DNA from: Burhinus oedicnemus
Taxonomy: Eukaryota > Chordata > Aves > Charadriiformes > Burhinidae
Assembly (NCBI GenBank): GCA_008921705.1
Contig: VFFE01006690.1
Location: forward strand, 91,173-155,172
DNA length: 64,000 nt
Direction: 5' to 3'
Shown here: positions 49,586 through 60,707 of the stretch, in pieces
Numbering within the stretch: position 1 is the stretch's first letter
Layout: each line of letters starts with the position of its first letter
Notes under the pieces: generated by a model
The model's database searches: none
Told to the model about the DNA's origin: nothing
The model's input: only the letters and a program-made list of their open reading frames with translations
Position numbers and translations under genes: made by a program

Positions 49586-49915
49586 ATGTTGCTTTGTTTG
49601 TTTGCATGGATGTGTTATAGAAGTTCTTATCTGCTCTATGTACTCCCCATGATGGTGTTCATCACCTCTGGGAGAAGGATCAGGATTATCATTTTGCTAT
49701 CCTGTGTAATATCAATTTATGATGTGGTAACATCACTATTCAGGCGATTATATTGGGGAGTTTATGCAGTATTGCTGGCCTGCCCATACCCTGGGCACCA
49801 TCTCTCAGAATTTATTAATAATCACACCCAATCTATGGGGGAAACGGGGGAATACTTTTTTCCCCACCTCTTTTGCCTCCCTTTTCTCCTTTGGGCCAGG
49901 TATGACAGCTTTTGA
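49586..49915 (+). CDS. Hydrophobic leader reading frame of the endogenous retrovirus
   Basis: ATG at 49586 to TGA at 49913-49915, 109 codons, between the primer binding site and gag. The product is strongly hydrophobic: two or three likely membrane segments (about residues 1-27, 33-50 and 56-68) with short basic linkers (GRRIRI; LFRRLYW) and a more polar C-terminal half with aromatic clusters. It has no retroviral domain I can name. I have the impression that this frame recurs in related bird elements, but that comes from general familiarity and not a search. It may be a small accessory membrane protein, an uncharacterised gag extension, or a chance frame. It is uninterrupted here although the rest of the provirus is damaged. 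Confidence 0.4.
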   Translation: MLLCLFAWMCYRSSYLLYVLPMMVFITSGRRIRIIILLSCVISIYDVVTSLFRRLYWGVYAVLLACPYPGHHLSEFINNHTQSMGETGEYFFPHLFCLPFLLWARYDSF

Positions 49916-50039
49916 GAATTTTTAATATCCTTGGGATGCTCAAACCAGCATGGTCCTATTGCTGTGTCTCCTGAATACGTTTCAGGTCTTGCTTAGCATT
50001 AAACAACTGTTAAGACTACCCCCCAGAGACCTGCCCCGA

Positions 50040-50425
50040 AGCTGGATAGTCATGGGTGGCATAGCATGTGGGAGAACATGGGCAGGTATCTAGAGAACTT
50101 CTCACCTCCCATGGTTTGGGACTTCACCCCCGAGCAACTATAGGACCCTGATAAAGCGACAGAATATTTGAAAATGCTGTGGCTATTCCAGAGAGGCACG
50201 ACTTACTGCACTGTGCTGGGCCCTGGCCAGTATCTACCAAACACTGCTTGGTATTATGCAGCACCCTCAGGGGAAAGAGGGGGAAATCAGACAAGCTGAG
50301 ACCACTCCAGCCCCGGCGGCAGGCACTGTGGCTACTCAAACCCTGGTGGCAGGCAATGCGGCTACTCAAACACCAGTGGCCGGCACTGCAGCTGAACCAG
50401 ACAACTAACCTGTGCATGGTATCAG
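50040..50425 (+). pseudogene. Endogenous retrovirus gag, 5' part, broken
   Basis: A gag-like frame with stops (for example in GAGCAACTATAG near 50140 and AACTAA near 50406) followed by three imperfect repeats of an alanine/threonine-rich unit (..AGTVATQT..AGNAATQT..AGTAAEP, about 50313-50400). It is cut at 50426 by a solo LTR and resumes at 51117. Structural precursor of the virus-like particle in intact relatives; defective here. Confidence 0.6.
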
Positions 50426-51116
50426 TGAAAGGGTTAAATCCCTGACAATTCTTGACTAAGGCCTTACTGTGATACACAAAAGCTCTGCTTGCATCTTTCT
50501 TAGCTTCACTTGCATAGTTTTGGTAGAATTGATAATAAGACATTTCGAAACATGTAATCTCTTGCCTGACAAGATTAAACAGGCTTTGAGCTAGCTTGTT
50601 AGGCTTCCTGTGTAAGTCACTGATAATGGGAACTCAGAACAACTGTGACTAGATAAGTGCCAAAGAACTAATTTAAACTGACCCCCCTTGTAACATTCCA
50701 GAGCCAAAGGACTGATGAGCTAATTCAATGACTATATATGGACAAAGGAAGCCCAAAGTTCAACTGGTGGACAGCATGAGGAAGACTATGAATGGCCACC
50801 GGAAGGTGAAAAGACCCTAACCCTAATTTTACTGCGCATGTTTGGACTATGTAAATGAATTTTTAGGAAAGACTGCCCTTCCAAGAAATCTGATGAATAT
50901 GTATGGTTTTTCTGTATATAAACTGATGTGCTTTGCTAACCCATTGGAGCTCTTGTGGCAGAGCGATCCCCAGTGCTGCCCAGCGCTGTATCAAAGAATG
51001 CTTGCTTAATAACAAACTAGTTGTTATTGAGTTATTTATCTTGGAAAACCGTCCTGATCGAGCCTCCTCCTGTGAGGAGAGTCAAAAGGTGTGGGCTTGG
51101 TACTGACTTTGTTTCA
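50426..51116 (+). mobile_element. Solo LTR inserted into gag
   Basis: The gag reading is interrupted between 50425 and 51117. The insert starts TGAAAGGGTTAAATCCCTGA and ends ..GACTTTGTTTCA (TG...CA), 691 bp, with TCAG before and ACAG after, a probable mutated 4-bp duplication. It contains a TATATAAA at about 50914-50921 and a downstream GC-rich segment (GCAGAGCGATCCCCAGTGCT) typical of R/U5. It is unrelated in sequence to the LTRs at 20747, 23345 and 49125. Boundaries are inferred from where gag stops and resumes. Confidence 0.65.
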
Positions 51117-52263
51117 ACAGTTGCTCCCATACAGAAGAAGAAATACACCAAGAAATCAGTTTGCTTAGTAAGGGATGACGATGAGCCAGGGCCATCCCGA
51201 GAACAGGAGGAAGAGACAGAACCAGAGATAATCACACGATCCCTGTCCCTGAGTGAGCTGCGAGATACGCAAAAAGATTTCAGCTGACTTCCAGGCGAAC
51301 ACACTGTCACCTGGCTGCTTTGATGCTGGGATAACAGGGCCAGTAGCTTGGAATTAGAGGGTAGGGAAGCCAAGCAGCTAGGATCCCTGTCTAGGGAAGG
51401 GGGCATTGACAAGGCTATTGGGAAAAAGACACAAGCCCTTAGCCTCTGGAGGCGACTCCTGTCAGGCGTGAGGGAAAGGTACCCCTTCAGTGAAGATGTA
51501 TGTCATCCAAGCAAGTGGACCACCATGGAAAGAGGTATCCAGTACTTGAGGGAATTAGCTGTGCGAGAGATGACTTATTATGATCTAGACAACACACAGT
51601 TACTCACAGATCCTGATGAAGTCCAGTGCACAAGGCCCATGTGGCGGAAGTTTGTACGGAGTGCACCATCATCGTATGCCAACTCCTTGGCAGTGATGGA
51701 ATGGAAAGGTGAAGAGGGACCAACGGTGGATGAGGTGGCTGGCCGACTACGGCGGTATGAAGAAAATGTCTCTTCCCCCCTCATTTTGGCTGTGGAGAAA
51801 CTTTCCCAGAAGGTCCAGCAACTTGAAGAGAATATGTCCTACTCCCCACCCGTACGGGGCAGTATCTCAGCTATTAAAAGCAGGTGTTTCTCTACTCGAG
51901 AGAGAATATAGAGGGTACACACCATGAGGCACCCTGTGGTTTTACCTGCGTGACCACAGAGAGAACATGAGGAAGTGAGATGGACAACCTACCTCTATCC
52001 TACAGGCATGGGTACATGAATTGCAAGGAAGAACAACCACAAAAGGGGATCCCTCCAGGAGAAGTGCTGCTCCAGTTTCCAGTGGGCAGTTCCCCAGACA
52101 GAGTAGAAGGCCTGATCTTACCTCTGATCCTCTTGAAGGGACTTCCAAGTCATTTCTGCAAGAAGTCAGTAACGGATACTATGACCAGGATTACAGGGGC
52201 CCTGCCTCCAGCCAGGTGGGGGACAGGGACAACCAGGCATCCAATAAGACTGTGTGGATTTGA
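51117..52263 (+). pseudogene. Endogenous retrovirus gag, 3' part, broken
   Basis: Resumes with VAPIQKKKYTKKSV and an acidic, proline-containing stretch (DDDEPGPSREQEEETEPE). It then runs through a capsid-like helical region (..WRRLLSGVRERYPFSEDV..; ..REMTYYDLDNTQLLTDPDEV..) to a stop at 51909-51911. Two in-frame TGA stops lie at 51285-51287 and 51321-51323. From about 52021 to 52263 gag-like sequence continues in a different frame, so at least one frameshift is present. No zinc knuckle is seen. Not functional. Confidence 0.75.
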
Positions 52264-52645
52264 TGGCCTGGCACATCAAGACCCGCAGGAGTATAAGGTT
52301 CTAGTGGACACTGGTGCACAGTGCACCTTAATACCATCAAGCTATAGAGGGGCAGAACCCATTTGTATTTCCAGGGTGACAGGAGGATCCCAAGAGTTGA
52401 CTGTATTGGAAGCTGAGGTGAGCCTAACTGGGAATGACTGGCAAAAGCATCTCACTGTGACTGGCCCAGAGGCTCCATGCATCCTTGGCATAGACTCTCA
52501 GGAGAGGGTATTTCAAGGACCCAAAAGGGTACGGTGGGCTTTTGGAATAGGTGCCTTGGAGACGGACGAAATTAAGCAGCTGTCTGCTTTGCCTGGTCTC
52601 TCAGAAGACCCTTCTGTTGTAGGGTTGTTGAGGGTCGAAGAATAA
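51980..52645 (+). pseudogene. Endogenous retrovirus protease region
   Basis: A 221-codon frame whose C-terminal half is a retropepsin-type aspartic protease. The motif VLVDTGAQCTLIPS has its catalytic aspartate at residue 110 (52307-52309), and a second conserved block ILGID comes near residue 169. In intact elements this enzyme would cut the gag and pol precursors. The first 95 or so residues are probably in the wrong frame relative to gag (see the overlapping gag entry). The frame stops at 52645, and only about 150 bp of further pol-like DNA follow before a CR1. Reverse transcriptase, RNase H, integrase and env are missing. Confidence 0.78.
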
Positions 52646-52798
52646 CAGGTGCCGATTGCTAACACAATGGTCTTCCCTGTAGGAAAAGGTGAGGTGGATT
52701 GGAGTAGATGAACTGTACGGAAACTAATTTCATGGGCAACACCTAACATCCCTAGTTCCAATTACTCCTCAAAGAGTAGAACCAGGACCTTAGTCCCT

Positions 52799-53686
52799 TT
52801 TGCTTGCAGATGACATCAAGCTGGGCAGAAGTGTTCATCTGCTTGAGGGTAGGAAGGCCCTACAAAGGGATCTGGACAGGCTGGATCAATGGGCTGAGGT
52901 CAACGGTATGAAGTTCAACAAGGCCAAGTGCTGGATCCTGGACTTGGGTCACAACAATCCCACGCAGCGCTACAGGTTTGGGGAAGAGTGGCTGGAAAGC
53001 TGCCCAGCAGAAAAGGACCCGGGTGTGTTGGTCAACAGTTGGCTGAACAGGAGCCAGCATCGTGCCCAGGTGGCCAAGAAGGCCAACAGCATCCTGGCTT
53101 GTATCAGGACTAGTGTGGCCAGCAGGACTAGGGAAGCGATTGTCCCCTGGTACTTGGCACTGGTCAGGTCTCACCTTGAGTACTGTGTTCAGTTTTGGTC
53201 CCCTCACTACAAGAAAGACACTGAGATTCTGGAGTGTGTCCAAAGAAGGGCAACAAAGCCAGCAAGGGGTCTAGAGCACAAGTCTTATGAGGAGCAGCTG
53301 AGGGAACTGGGGTTGTTTAGCGTGGAGAAAAGGAAGCTGAGGGGAGACCTTATTGCTCTCTACAACTACCTGCAAGGAGGCTATAGCAAGGTGGGGGTGG
53401 GTCTCTTCTCCCAAGTAACAAGTGATAGGATAAGAGGAAATGGCCTCAAGTTGCACCTGGGGAAGTTTAGATTGGGTATTAGGGAAAAATTTCTTCAGAG
53501 GAAGGGTTGTCAAGCATTGGAAGAGGCTGCCCAGGGAAGCGGAGATATCCCTGGAGATATTTAAAAAGACTTGTAGATGTGGTGCTGAGGGGCATGGTTT
53601 AGTGGTGCTTTTGGCAGTGTTAGGTTAATGGTTGGACTTGATGATCTTAAAAGTCCCTTCCAACCTAGACAATTCTACGATTCTGT
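52799..53686 (+). mobile_element. CR1 LINE, 5'-truncated at the RT catalytic block
   Basis: Starts at LADDIKLG (FADDTKLG block of RT) and remains open for 254 codons to 53564, unusually intact for this window, with blocks [27 protein letters not shown] and [20 protein letters not shown]. The 3' terminus CAATTCTACGATTCTGT ends near 53686. It is on the plus strand and abuts the provirus remnant on the left. A 125-bp segment (53184-53308) is identical to the reverse complement of 61092-61216 in the CR1 at 60708. It is relatively young but cannot move without its 5' part. Confidence 0.93.
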
Positions 53687-56559
53687 ACTACACAATGGCA
53701 GAGTTGTGACTACCCATATGTATGTTCAAAGGTGAGGTAAGTGTTTTATGTGCATTTTGTACCTCCACAATCTTTCATACAGAACTGTATCTAGATGTTT
53801 GGAGTGAAGAATAGTGCTTCAGGCTGTTTACCCACTAAGGCTGACAAAGCACAAGTAAGATTTTCTTTACAGTATCAAAGTTTCCTTTGAGATCACCAGA
53901 TGAAACAGTAAAGAAAAAATAAAGTCTCTTTTCAACACTGTGCAGTCTTTCCTTTCCAAATTTGGGAGCAAACCTCATTAGACTGCCACGACATAAGAGG
54001 AGGGAAGTGACAGGTCAACATGCAAGGAAGTATATTCTTTACTCCTAGCTATACAGAAGCATGAACCCACACTTCACTGAAGGGAAAAAAGAAGCCTGCA
54101 GTTGCCAAGAAACACTGGCAAGCTCAACTGTTAGCAAATGTCTTGAAAGGTCAAAGGTAACAGAAACTATCCATTAAGATAAGGAAGAAAACAAAGCCTG
54201 TGGTAAATCATTTCACAAGAAGATGAAAAAAAATCATGCAGGTTCAGTAGTCTTCTCTGTATGATCCTGATCAGATACCTGGGTGAGTAAGGACAGTAAG
54301 AACTGGCTACTGCTTATTTCTCACCTGTACTTGTCTCTGGTTCTAGTCTTGCAGTTTTAGGTTTCTTGTTTTGGTGTCTCATCAGTTTGCTCATATCCTG
54401 TTTGAGGAATTTCATTTATGGTTGTCCTGAGCTGTAATTTGCTTGCATATTTACAAATTAACCAATGTACAATTCATACTGCCCTATCAAAACCAAATGG
54501 AGTGTCTCCATTTCCCAGGATACTGATGAGTATCTATTACCCTACTGAAGTGTTTTCTCAAGTATTTTTAATTCCTTTTGGTTACTTATCTGAACTCTTA
54601 CAATAAGTTCTCCAGCTTTTGCCAAGTGTGTTGTTTTGTTGTTTTATTTTAAAAAGGAATATTGTTATTGCTTACTAGCACAGAAATCATGATTCGCACA
54701 ATTCTTTCAATTAAGCTATTTACAACTGGTTATGGCCAAACAACCAACTAACTGCTCATTGTGATCTCCTATGTTCTAACCTGCAAGTGTCTACACTTAA
54801 TGAAAAATAATGTACAGTAAGGAAATGAAGTGGTTCTTAGAATAAACGCATCTGATCTGACAGTGGGTATACTGAAATTTCACAATGTGAGACTTGAAAG
54901 TCTTTCTTTCTGTGCAGTGTCTATAAAGAGTGTACATTAGGCTTCTCACCTCCGTGCATTGCATGCAAGCAGGAGCAGGCCTACTGCTATTTTTCTGCTT
55001 GGCTTTTCACTGCAGGTCCTGCTATATATTTTTTGCTTTCCCCAGATTTTGACGCCTTTGCCAAAAACCTCCTTACCCTTGCAACACTTGCCAGTGCAAG
55101 ATTTGGCCTCTAAGTGACTGACATTCCAGGCTTGCAGTTTGCCAGTCATGTGCTTGAGAAGGTGCCCTCAGTGCCCCTTTCTTCAGGCTTCAGTTCTTGT
55201 TTAAGAAAGCTACAAAGGCCTCCTACCCCTAAACCTGTAAACTGCTCCTGTTGCCAGTTCACACACAGTAGTGCTTGTCTCTGCCTTCATTGTCTACAAC
55301 AGCATATGGAGGGTTAACTCTTGGGAAGACTGGCTAAGAAGATGGCTACGAAGGACCCATCTTCCTTTGTGTCTCTCTAGACTTAACCATTTGATCCGAA
55401 ATTTCCCTGGTCCATGCAGCTGCTGTGGGATCTTGCACAGCCAGTGACAAAATAAGAAAATTCTCTTCTGCATCGCTCCATGTGGCCAGATATTCCAGAT
55501 GTCCTCCTCTCCCTTCTCCAGTAGTCTTAATTCATCAAATAGCAGCCTTGGCACCATCCTTTATACTTGTGCCAGTATACCTTCCAACTTATTAACATGG
55601 CCTTCATATTAACAGGCCAACTTGAGCATTTGCTTGCTGTCTGTGTCTATTTCTGGAGCCTCTCAGAAAGATCAGTGCCAAAGTGTCCACTCAGTGGATC
55701 TGTACCCCCTGATTTGTGCTCAATTGTGCTGGTACAGTCATCTCCATGCTAGAAAATGGATTCCCCTTGGCAGCAGGACATGTCCTCACATAAAGCTGTA
55801 TGGTGTAGAGACTTCTGACTCCTTGTCAGATTCTAACAAACACATCAAAAAGATCAGCATTATCATGCTATTGCTGTTGTGCCCTTCTCCTGTCACTCTC
55901 CTACAAAGGAGACATATTATCTTGGCATCTACTTACTCATCTTCTTCCTGTTACCTGGAGTTGTACTGCATCTTGGAGCTTTAGGGTTCTGTCATCAAAG
56001 CTTACAGCTCAGAATCACGCGTTTTCTCACAGCTTTCTCAAGTTCTCATTTGTAGGTGTGCATTTTTTTCAGCCCTTAACAATGTATCAGCTTCACAGAT
56101 CAATGCATTGCCTGAACTAGAAAATATCCCAGCATTCTACTCATGGTTTTGGCAGCTGCTGCCTTCTTGATGCAGCGACCCTGAATGCACAGGAAGGCAG
56201 CTGTCGTATTTCTAATCGTTCTGAGATCCCATACATAGATGTATAACTTACACTCTGCAGAAATCCACAAGCCCTGAACTCTTGGATTACTGGAGTGACC
56301 TGCTTAAGCAAGAATAAATGCATCTGTCAAAACTTATACAAAATGCTGAGCTACCTGAAAAAAATACTGTAACAGATACACTTTGTAGATCCTGCCGTTA
56401 TAAGGGAAACCCAGGACTTTTGCAAGACTGCTGAGATAAAAGATCATCAAGAGCAGTCAAGGAAGTAAGTTCGTAACACGATAGCTTTACAAATTGCAGA
56501 TTGCTGCTTATGTAAAGAGAGGTACGTTAATACAGGGAGAAACTCATTTATCTTGATGA
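53687..56559. other. NFX1 intron, no further feature
   Basis: Intronic sequence with no retroviral 3' end, no exon and no repeat that I recognise. Short cysteine-containing frames at 54946-55149 (minus) and 55114-55317 (plus) overlap each other and look like chance. Confidence 0.55.
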
Positions 56560-56910
56560 CTAGATAAATGAAATCCAGTAATTCAATGTGCAAAGTCATT
56601 GACTTGGGGACTAACAAAAACTTTTGCCTTAATCTGTGAATCAGTATGAATAGCCTGGGTGTATTAGTTCACCGTGAGTTACCAATATAAAGTTGCTACA
56701 AAGGAAATGCAAGTAAAATTGCAGAATGACTGAGAAGAGGTATTTTCATAGAGAAGTGTAGAAGCATTAAGGCTACTTTTCAAGGTATCTGTTAGACCAT
56801 CTGGAATACAGTGCATGGTTCTGGTCAGTTCTGTTCATGAGAGATGAACACTGCACTACAGGTAGAAAATGGCTGATAGGAAGGTGCGACTGGATTGTAC
56901 TCCAAAAAAA
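56560..56910 (+). mobile_element. Ancient CR1-type LINE fragment
   Basis: GTGCAAAGTCATTGACTTGG with GGGACTAACAAA, GAATAGCCTGGGTGTATTAG and CATCTGGAATACAGTGCATG-GTTCTGGTCAGTTCTG are degraded forms of the CR1 coding phrases (CTGGAATACTG.GTTCAATTCTGGTCACC and neighbours). Plus strand, heavily diverged, edges approximate. Confidence 0.55.
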
Positions 56911-58029
56911 AAAAAGAGGGGACTACACACATGACACAAGATATTCAACACTGTAAGAAAGTGAAAATGTTTGCTTTGTTTTCTGAAAGAGGTAGAGCAA
57001 AACATACTCTATATGCACCTAAGAGAATAGTCCTTATAAAATACCACTTTTAAGTGCAAACACTAATAAAACAGTATGTCCACAATGAAAACATTCAGCT
57101 TTTATCTTGCAGTAGGCCAATCAGTTGGAGGTAAAGTAAGAGGCAATTTACTCTTAAATTCACCTGACTCAACACATCAGCAGAGTAGGATTTTCAAGTA
57201 GAAAACATTCTCACAAAAATAGGAAATTTATGTATCATTAGGATAGTGAAGCAAAAGCAAAAAGGATTCAGCTGTTCTAAAACCTCAGAGCTGGTGAAAA
57301 CTAATGTCATGCCTACAAACACACGCACAAGAGTAAAAACTTCTTAGATGGCACTTATCATTTAAGCATCTTTTAAAAAATGTGTCTGATCGCTCCCTGT
57401 TATTCCAGATTGTGTAGTACTTATTAGTGGGATGTTTTTGATACTACCTTGACTTTTTATTGCCTCATTTTCAGATGTTTCAGTCTAGCAGCCCCCCTTG
57501 CAGTCAGAACTGGCATAGGCTTAGCTCTGCATCAATCAGGCGTTTTATGATCCCACTTCTTTATTTTTAAAATAAAGGCAGTAAGGCAAAAAAAAATAAA
57601 TGACACTGGTGGAGGGAAACAATGTCAGGCTATGACAGCATATTTCATTACTTAGCTATCACTTTTGTCTTTGTCTTGAAAAGTTTACAAGGAGCACCGA
57701 GATGGGGGTTGGTTGTGTATGAAAGCAGTGGAGATATGAGAAGTACAGGTACCGATTCGTAGTGAGAAGAATGGTGGAAAATGATGTTCCCATTCTAAAT
57801 CTGGTCCTGTTACAGAACAAAGCAACCTGTCAGGCACTTTTTACTTTGCAGGTTCTCATTTTGGACATCTTGAGAAGTGCACGTCACCTCCTCTGCCTCA
57901 ATTATCACCTATTGCCAAGGCTGGAGTAAACATGGGCATTTTTAAAGGAGTAAATAGAACTATTCTGCATTTCCCATCTTGCTCTCAACATTGTTTACCT
58001 ATGACACCTCTCATAATCAGAACACATAC

Positions 58030-58128
58030 CTTGCATCTTCTTTTAAAAGATCACTGTACTTTGGTCCAGAAGAACGGATGTTAAAAGGATCAGAATTATC
58101 ATCTATTTCAAGAGCCTCAGCAAGACGC
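58030..58128 (-). CDS. NFX1: NFX1 coding exon
   Basis: Acceptor CCTCAAATTCAG (AG at 58130-58129), donor CAAG|GTATG (GT at 58029-58028). The 99-bp exon reads [20 protein letters not shown] then [12 protein letters not shown], corresponding to the RLAEAFHI...DPFNIRSSG...LKEDARKD segment of human NFX1. Phases match both neighbours. Confidence 0.95.
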
Positions 58129-58490
58129 CTGAATTTGAGGGTAGGAGGAAAAAATAACAACATAGCAAAAGCACAACCAAACAAAAATAAACACACAAAT
58201 CGCCCTCAGCCTCCCAAACATGTTGTCACTGAAGAGTAAAGATACAGGTGACTAATACAGATGAACGGCTCACAAAAGATACAGTCTGTACATTTGAAAC
58301 TGCTCATTTAGGACTTTTCACTAGAATATTCTAGTAAGATCTCAGATCACTCAATATAGATCCCTATAATACAAGAATCATCTCCACATTTATCAGTTCT
58401 CTAGGTCATGCAGGAAAGGATTTTTTTCCACATAGCATTAACCTTCCGAACCTGGAATTCTTCTGAAAAAAACACAAGTTCATTGCCCAC

Positions 58491-58532
58491 CTGTTCCTCT
58501 GAAGAGTTAAGCATTCTTCATCACACTGCAAC
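58491..58532 (-). CDS. NFX1: NFX1 42-bp microexon-like coding exon
   Basis: Acceptor TTTCATAATTAG (AG at 58534-58533), donor CAG|GTGGG (GT at 58490-58489). Only 42 bp, encoding LQCDEECLTLQRN with split codons at both ends; the family segment is LECDEECSALERKK. The two cysteines continue the cysteine-rich region. It is in phase (divisible by three), so skipping it would keep the frame. Confidence 0.93.
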
Positions 58533-59102
58533 CTAATTATGAAAGAAAAACACAATTAGAATCACTGCTGCTATTCATACTTTTCAAACTGTAGCTTTGT
58601 TGGTGTCATACCATTATCACAGCCTAAAGAAGTAAGAAGAGTGTGTGACAACAGTTTATTGTATTAGATCAGATAATACAGCTAAAAACAAACAAGCAAA
58701 TAACAATCAAAGATCTTGGAGCACACAAGCCCTTCTCTAGGTCTTGAACAGAAGCAGCAGTTACCAAAGCCTTGTAGCAGCTGAGAAAAACAGCTTCTGA
58801 ATTAAAATTTTATTATATTGGTAAATTAGATCATTTGAGAAAAAATGCAGTTGATATTGGCATTGAGAGGATGCTAGGAAGGATGTGAAATTAGCAAAGG
58901 AAGATGTGACAAGGTCACTTACTCCTGTGAATCAGAAAATATTATCAGTCAGGGAAAACAGGAAAGTTAGCTATGCATACGGAGGATTATGATGCACCAT
59001 AAAAATCAGTATTACAACTGAGCCCATAACTTCTAGTGTCAGTAGAGTTATGAATTTCAGTTTCTGTCTCATCTTTGAAAGGTATTTTATAATTTTATTT
59101 TA

Positions 59103-59250
59103 GGGGATCCCTGGAAGCGTTCAAGGCCAGGTTGGATGGGGCTTTGAGCAACCAGGTCTAGTGGGAGGTATCCTTGCCTATGGCAGAGGGGTTGGAACTA
59201 GATGATCTTTAAGGTCCCTGCCAACATAAACCATTCTATGATTCTGTGAT
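59103..59250 (+). mobile_element. CR1 LINE 3'-end fragment
   Basis: GGGGATCCCTGGAAGCGTTC-AAGGCCAGGTTGGATGGGGC, then GGGGTTGGAACTAGATGATC and the terminus CCATTCTATGATTCTGTG. About 148 bp, plus strand, of the subfamily whose reverse is seen at 19384. Confidence 0.92.
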
Positions 59251-60707
59251 TAAAATGTCAGAGAAGGATCAAGAGTTTTCCAGAATTTCACAGGGGCAGT
59301 TACACACTTCTGCCCTTTAGACTGCATAAGTGAATTGATTCTGTTGATAACAGTTCCTTGATTTCAAACAAATAATTTCTACAGGGGAAACTGGTTCATT
59401 CAGTGAAATGTATTATGTTTAGAGACACACAGTTCTCATCCAGAACTTTTGGTGGTTTTCTTGAAGGAGGCAGAAGAAAGCTAACATGCTTGCACTGTAA
59501 GATCAACCTGGTACTGTTTAAAGTTACTTGCTTGAAGAATCATTTTCTCCTTCTCTAAAAGAGGAATGTAGCTAATTTAGAGAAGCTACTCTAGGAATGA
59601 CCAAATTTGTGACAAAAAAACCCCAAACCCTAATAAGGAAACCAAACTAAAGTATAAAATGTCTACAGATAGGACCAGAGAGAGAAATAAAGAAAGGAAA
59701 TCTCTGCACAGTTTGCATAAAATAGTCTGCTATTGTAAATAAATGAAGCAGATTTGTAAGTTACTTTGAAAATACTAGAGTTTGACAATAAACTAGAAAT
59801 TTAAGAATAAACGTTTTATGTGCCATCATATCTTCCCCCCCCGCCCCGGTATTTGGTAGATGAAAAGACAGGGGAAGGGAGAATACTTCCTCTGACTGTC
59901 CTTGAATAAAGGCTACCTGCCACAGTTCAGATATCATATTAGGAAAGATCTGCACAAAGAAAAGTCTTCTCTGGTAATTTCAACTATTCAAGGAAAGGGC
60001 AGTGTAAGTCCGTCCACACAGAAGGATGTGCAGCAGGTGACTACAACACAATTTATATTACACATTGCAAAGGCTGAGACACCAACAGAGACACTGGTGT
60101 CTTATTTGCTCTCCTGGCAAGTATACAGCTGTTATGACAGACTTGCAGCTTCAGCAGCTGAAAAAGTCATCCTCCCTTCTACCACCCCACACCCCCATCC
60201 TTCCCCTCAAGTTATAGCACTGCCAAATGGTTGCTTTCTTTAAAAAGTGTCTCTTTTTTTGGAGAACCTGAAGTTGGCTTCATATCGTTGAGTATATTTG
60301 TATCTGGTTGCAACTGTGATACAAAGAGGAACAAAGTAGTTGAGGCTCAATCTGGGTAAAGCCAAGATTATTCTACAGTAATTCTAGAGACAAAAATTAA
60401 TGCTTATATTATACACTTTTGGTATTCAATTAATAGAAACAAACAGGGTAGGCTAAGAAAAGACTCAATTACTGTTTCCTATTTGTATCTTTCTTTTACC
60501 ATGCTTATACAGTACTAATACCATGGTCTTTAAAGCTGCATGTGGAAGTCAGTCCAGCTCTCCCTCTTACACCTTGTTTCCCCCCCCCCAACTTTCTTCT
60601 TAAGTAGGACACTGGCCCAACTAGAAAGAAGATGGGGACTGGGATGAGTAGGTGCTCCCATGTATCATTTCTGGTGTTAGTTCATCTTGCTCATACATTC
60701 AGAGTTA

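Noticed and set aside
50815..50826. Telomere-like CCCTAACCCTAA
   Set aside because: Only two repeat units, inside a solo LTR; chance or LTR sequence, not an interstitial telomere.
54946..55317. Cysteine-rich frames on both strands
   Set aside because: They overlap on opposite strands, lack splice or start context, and lie in an NFX1 intron; best explained by chance composition.
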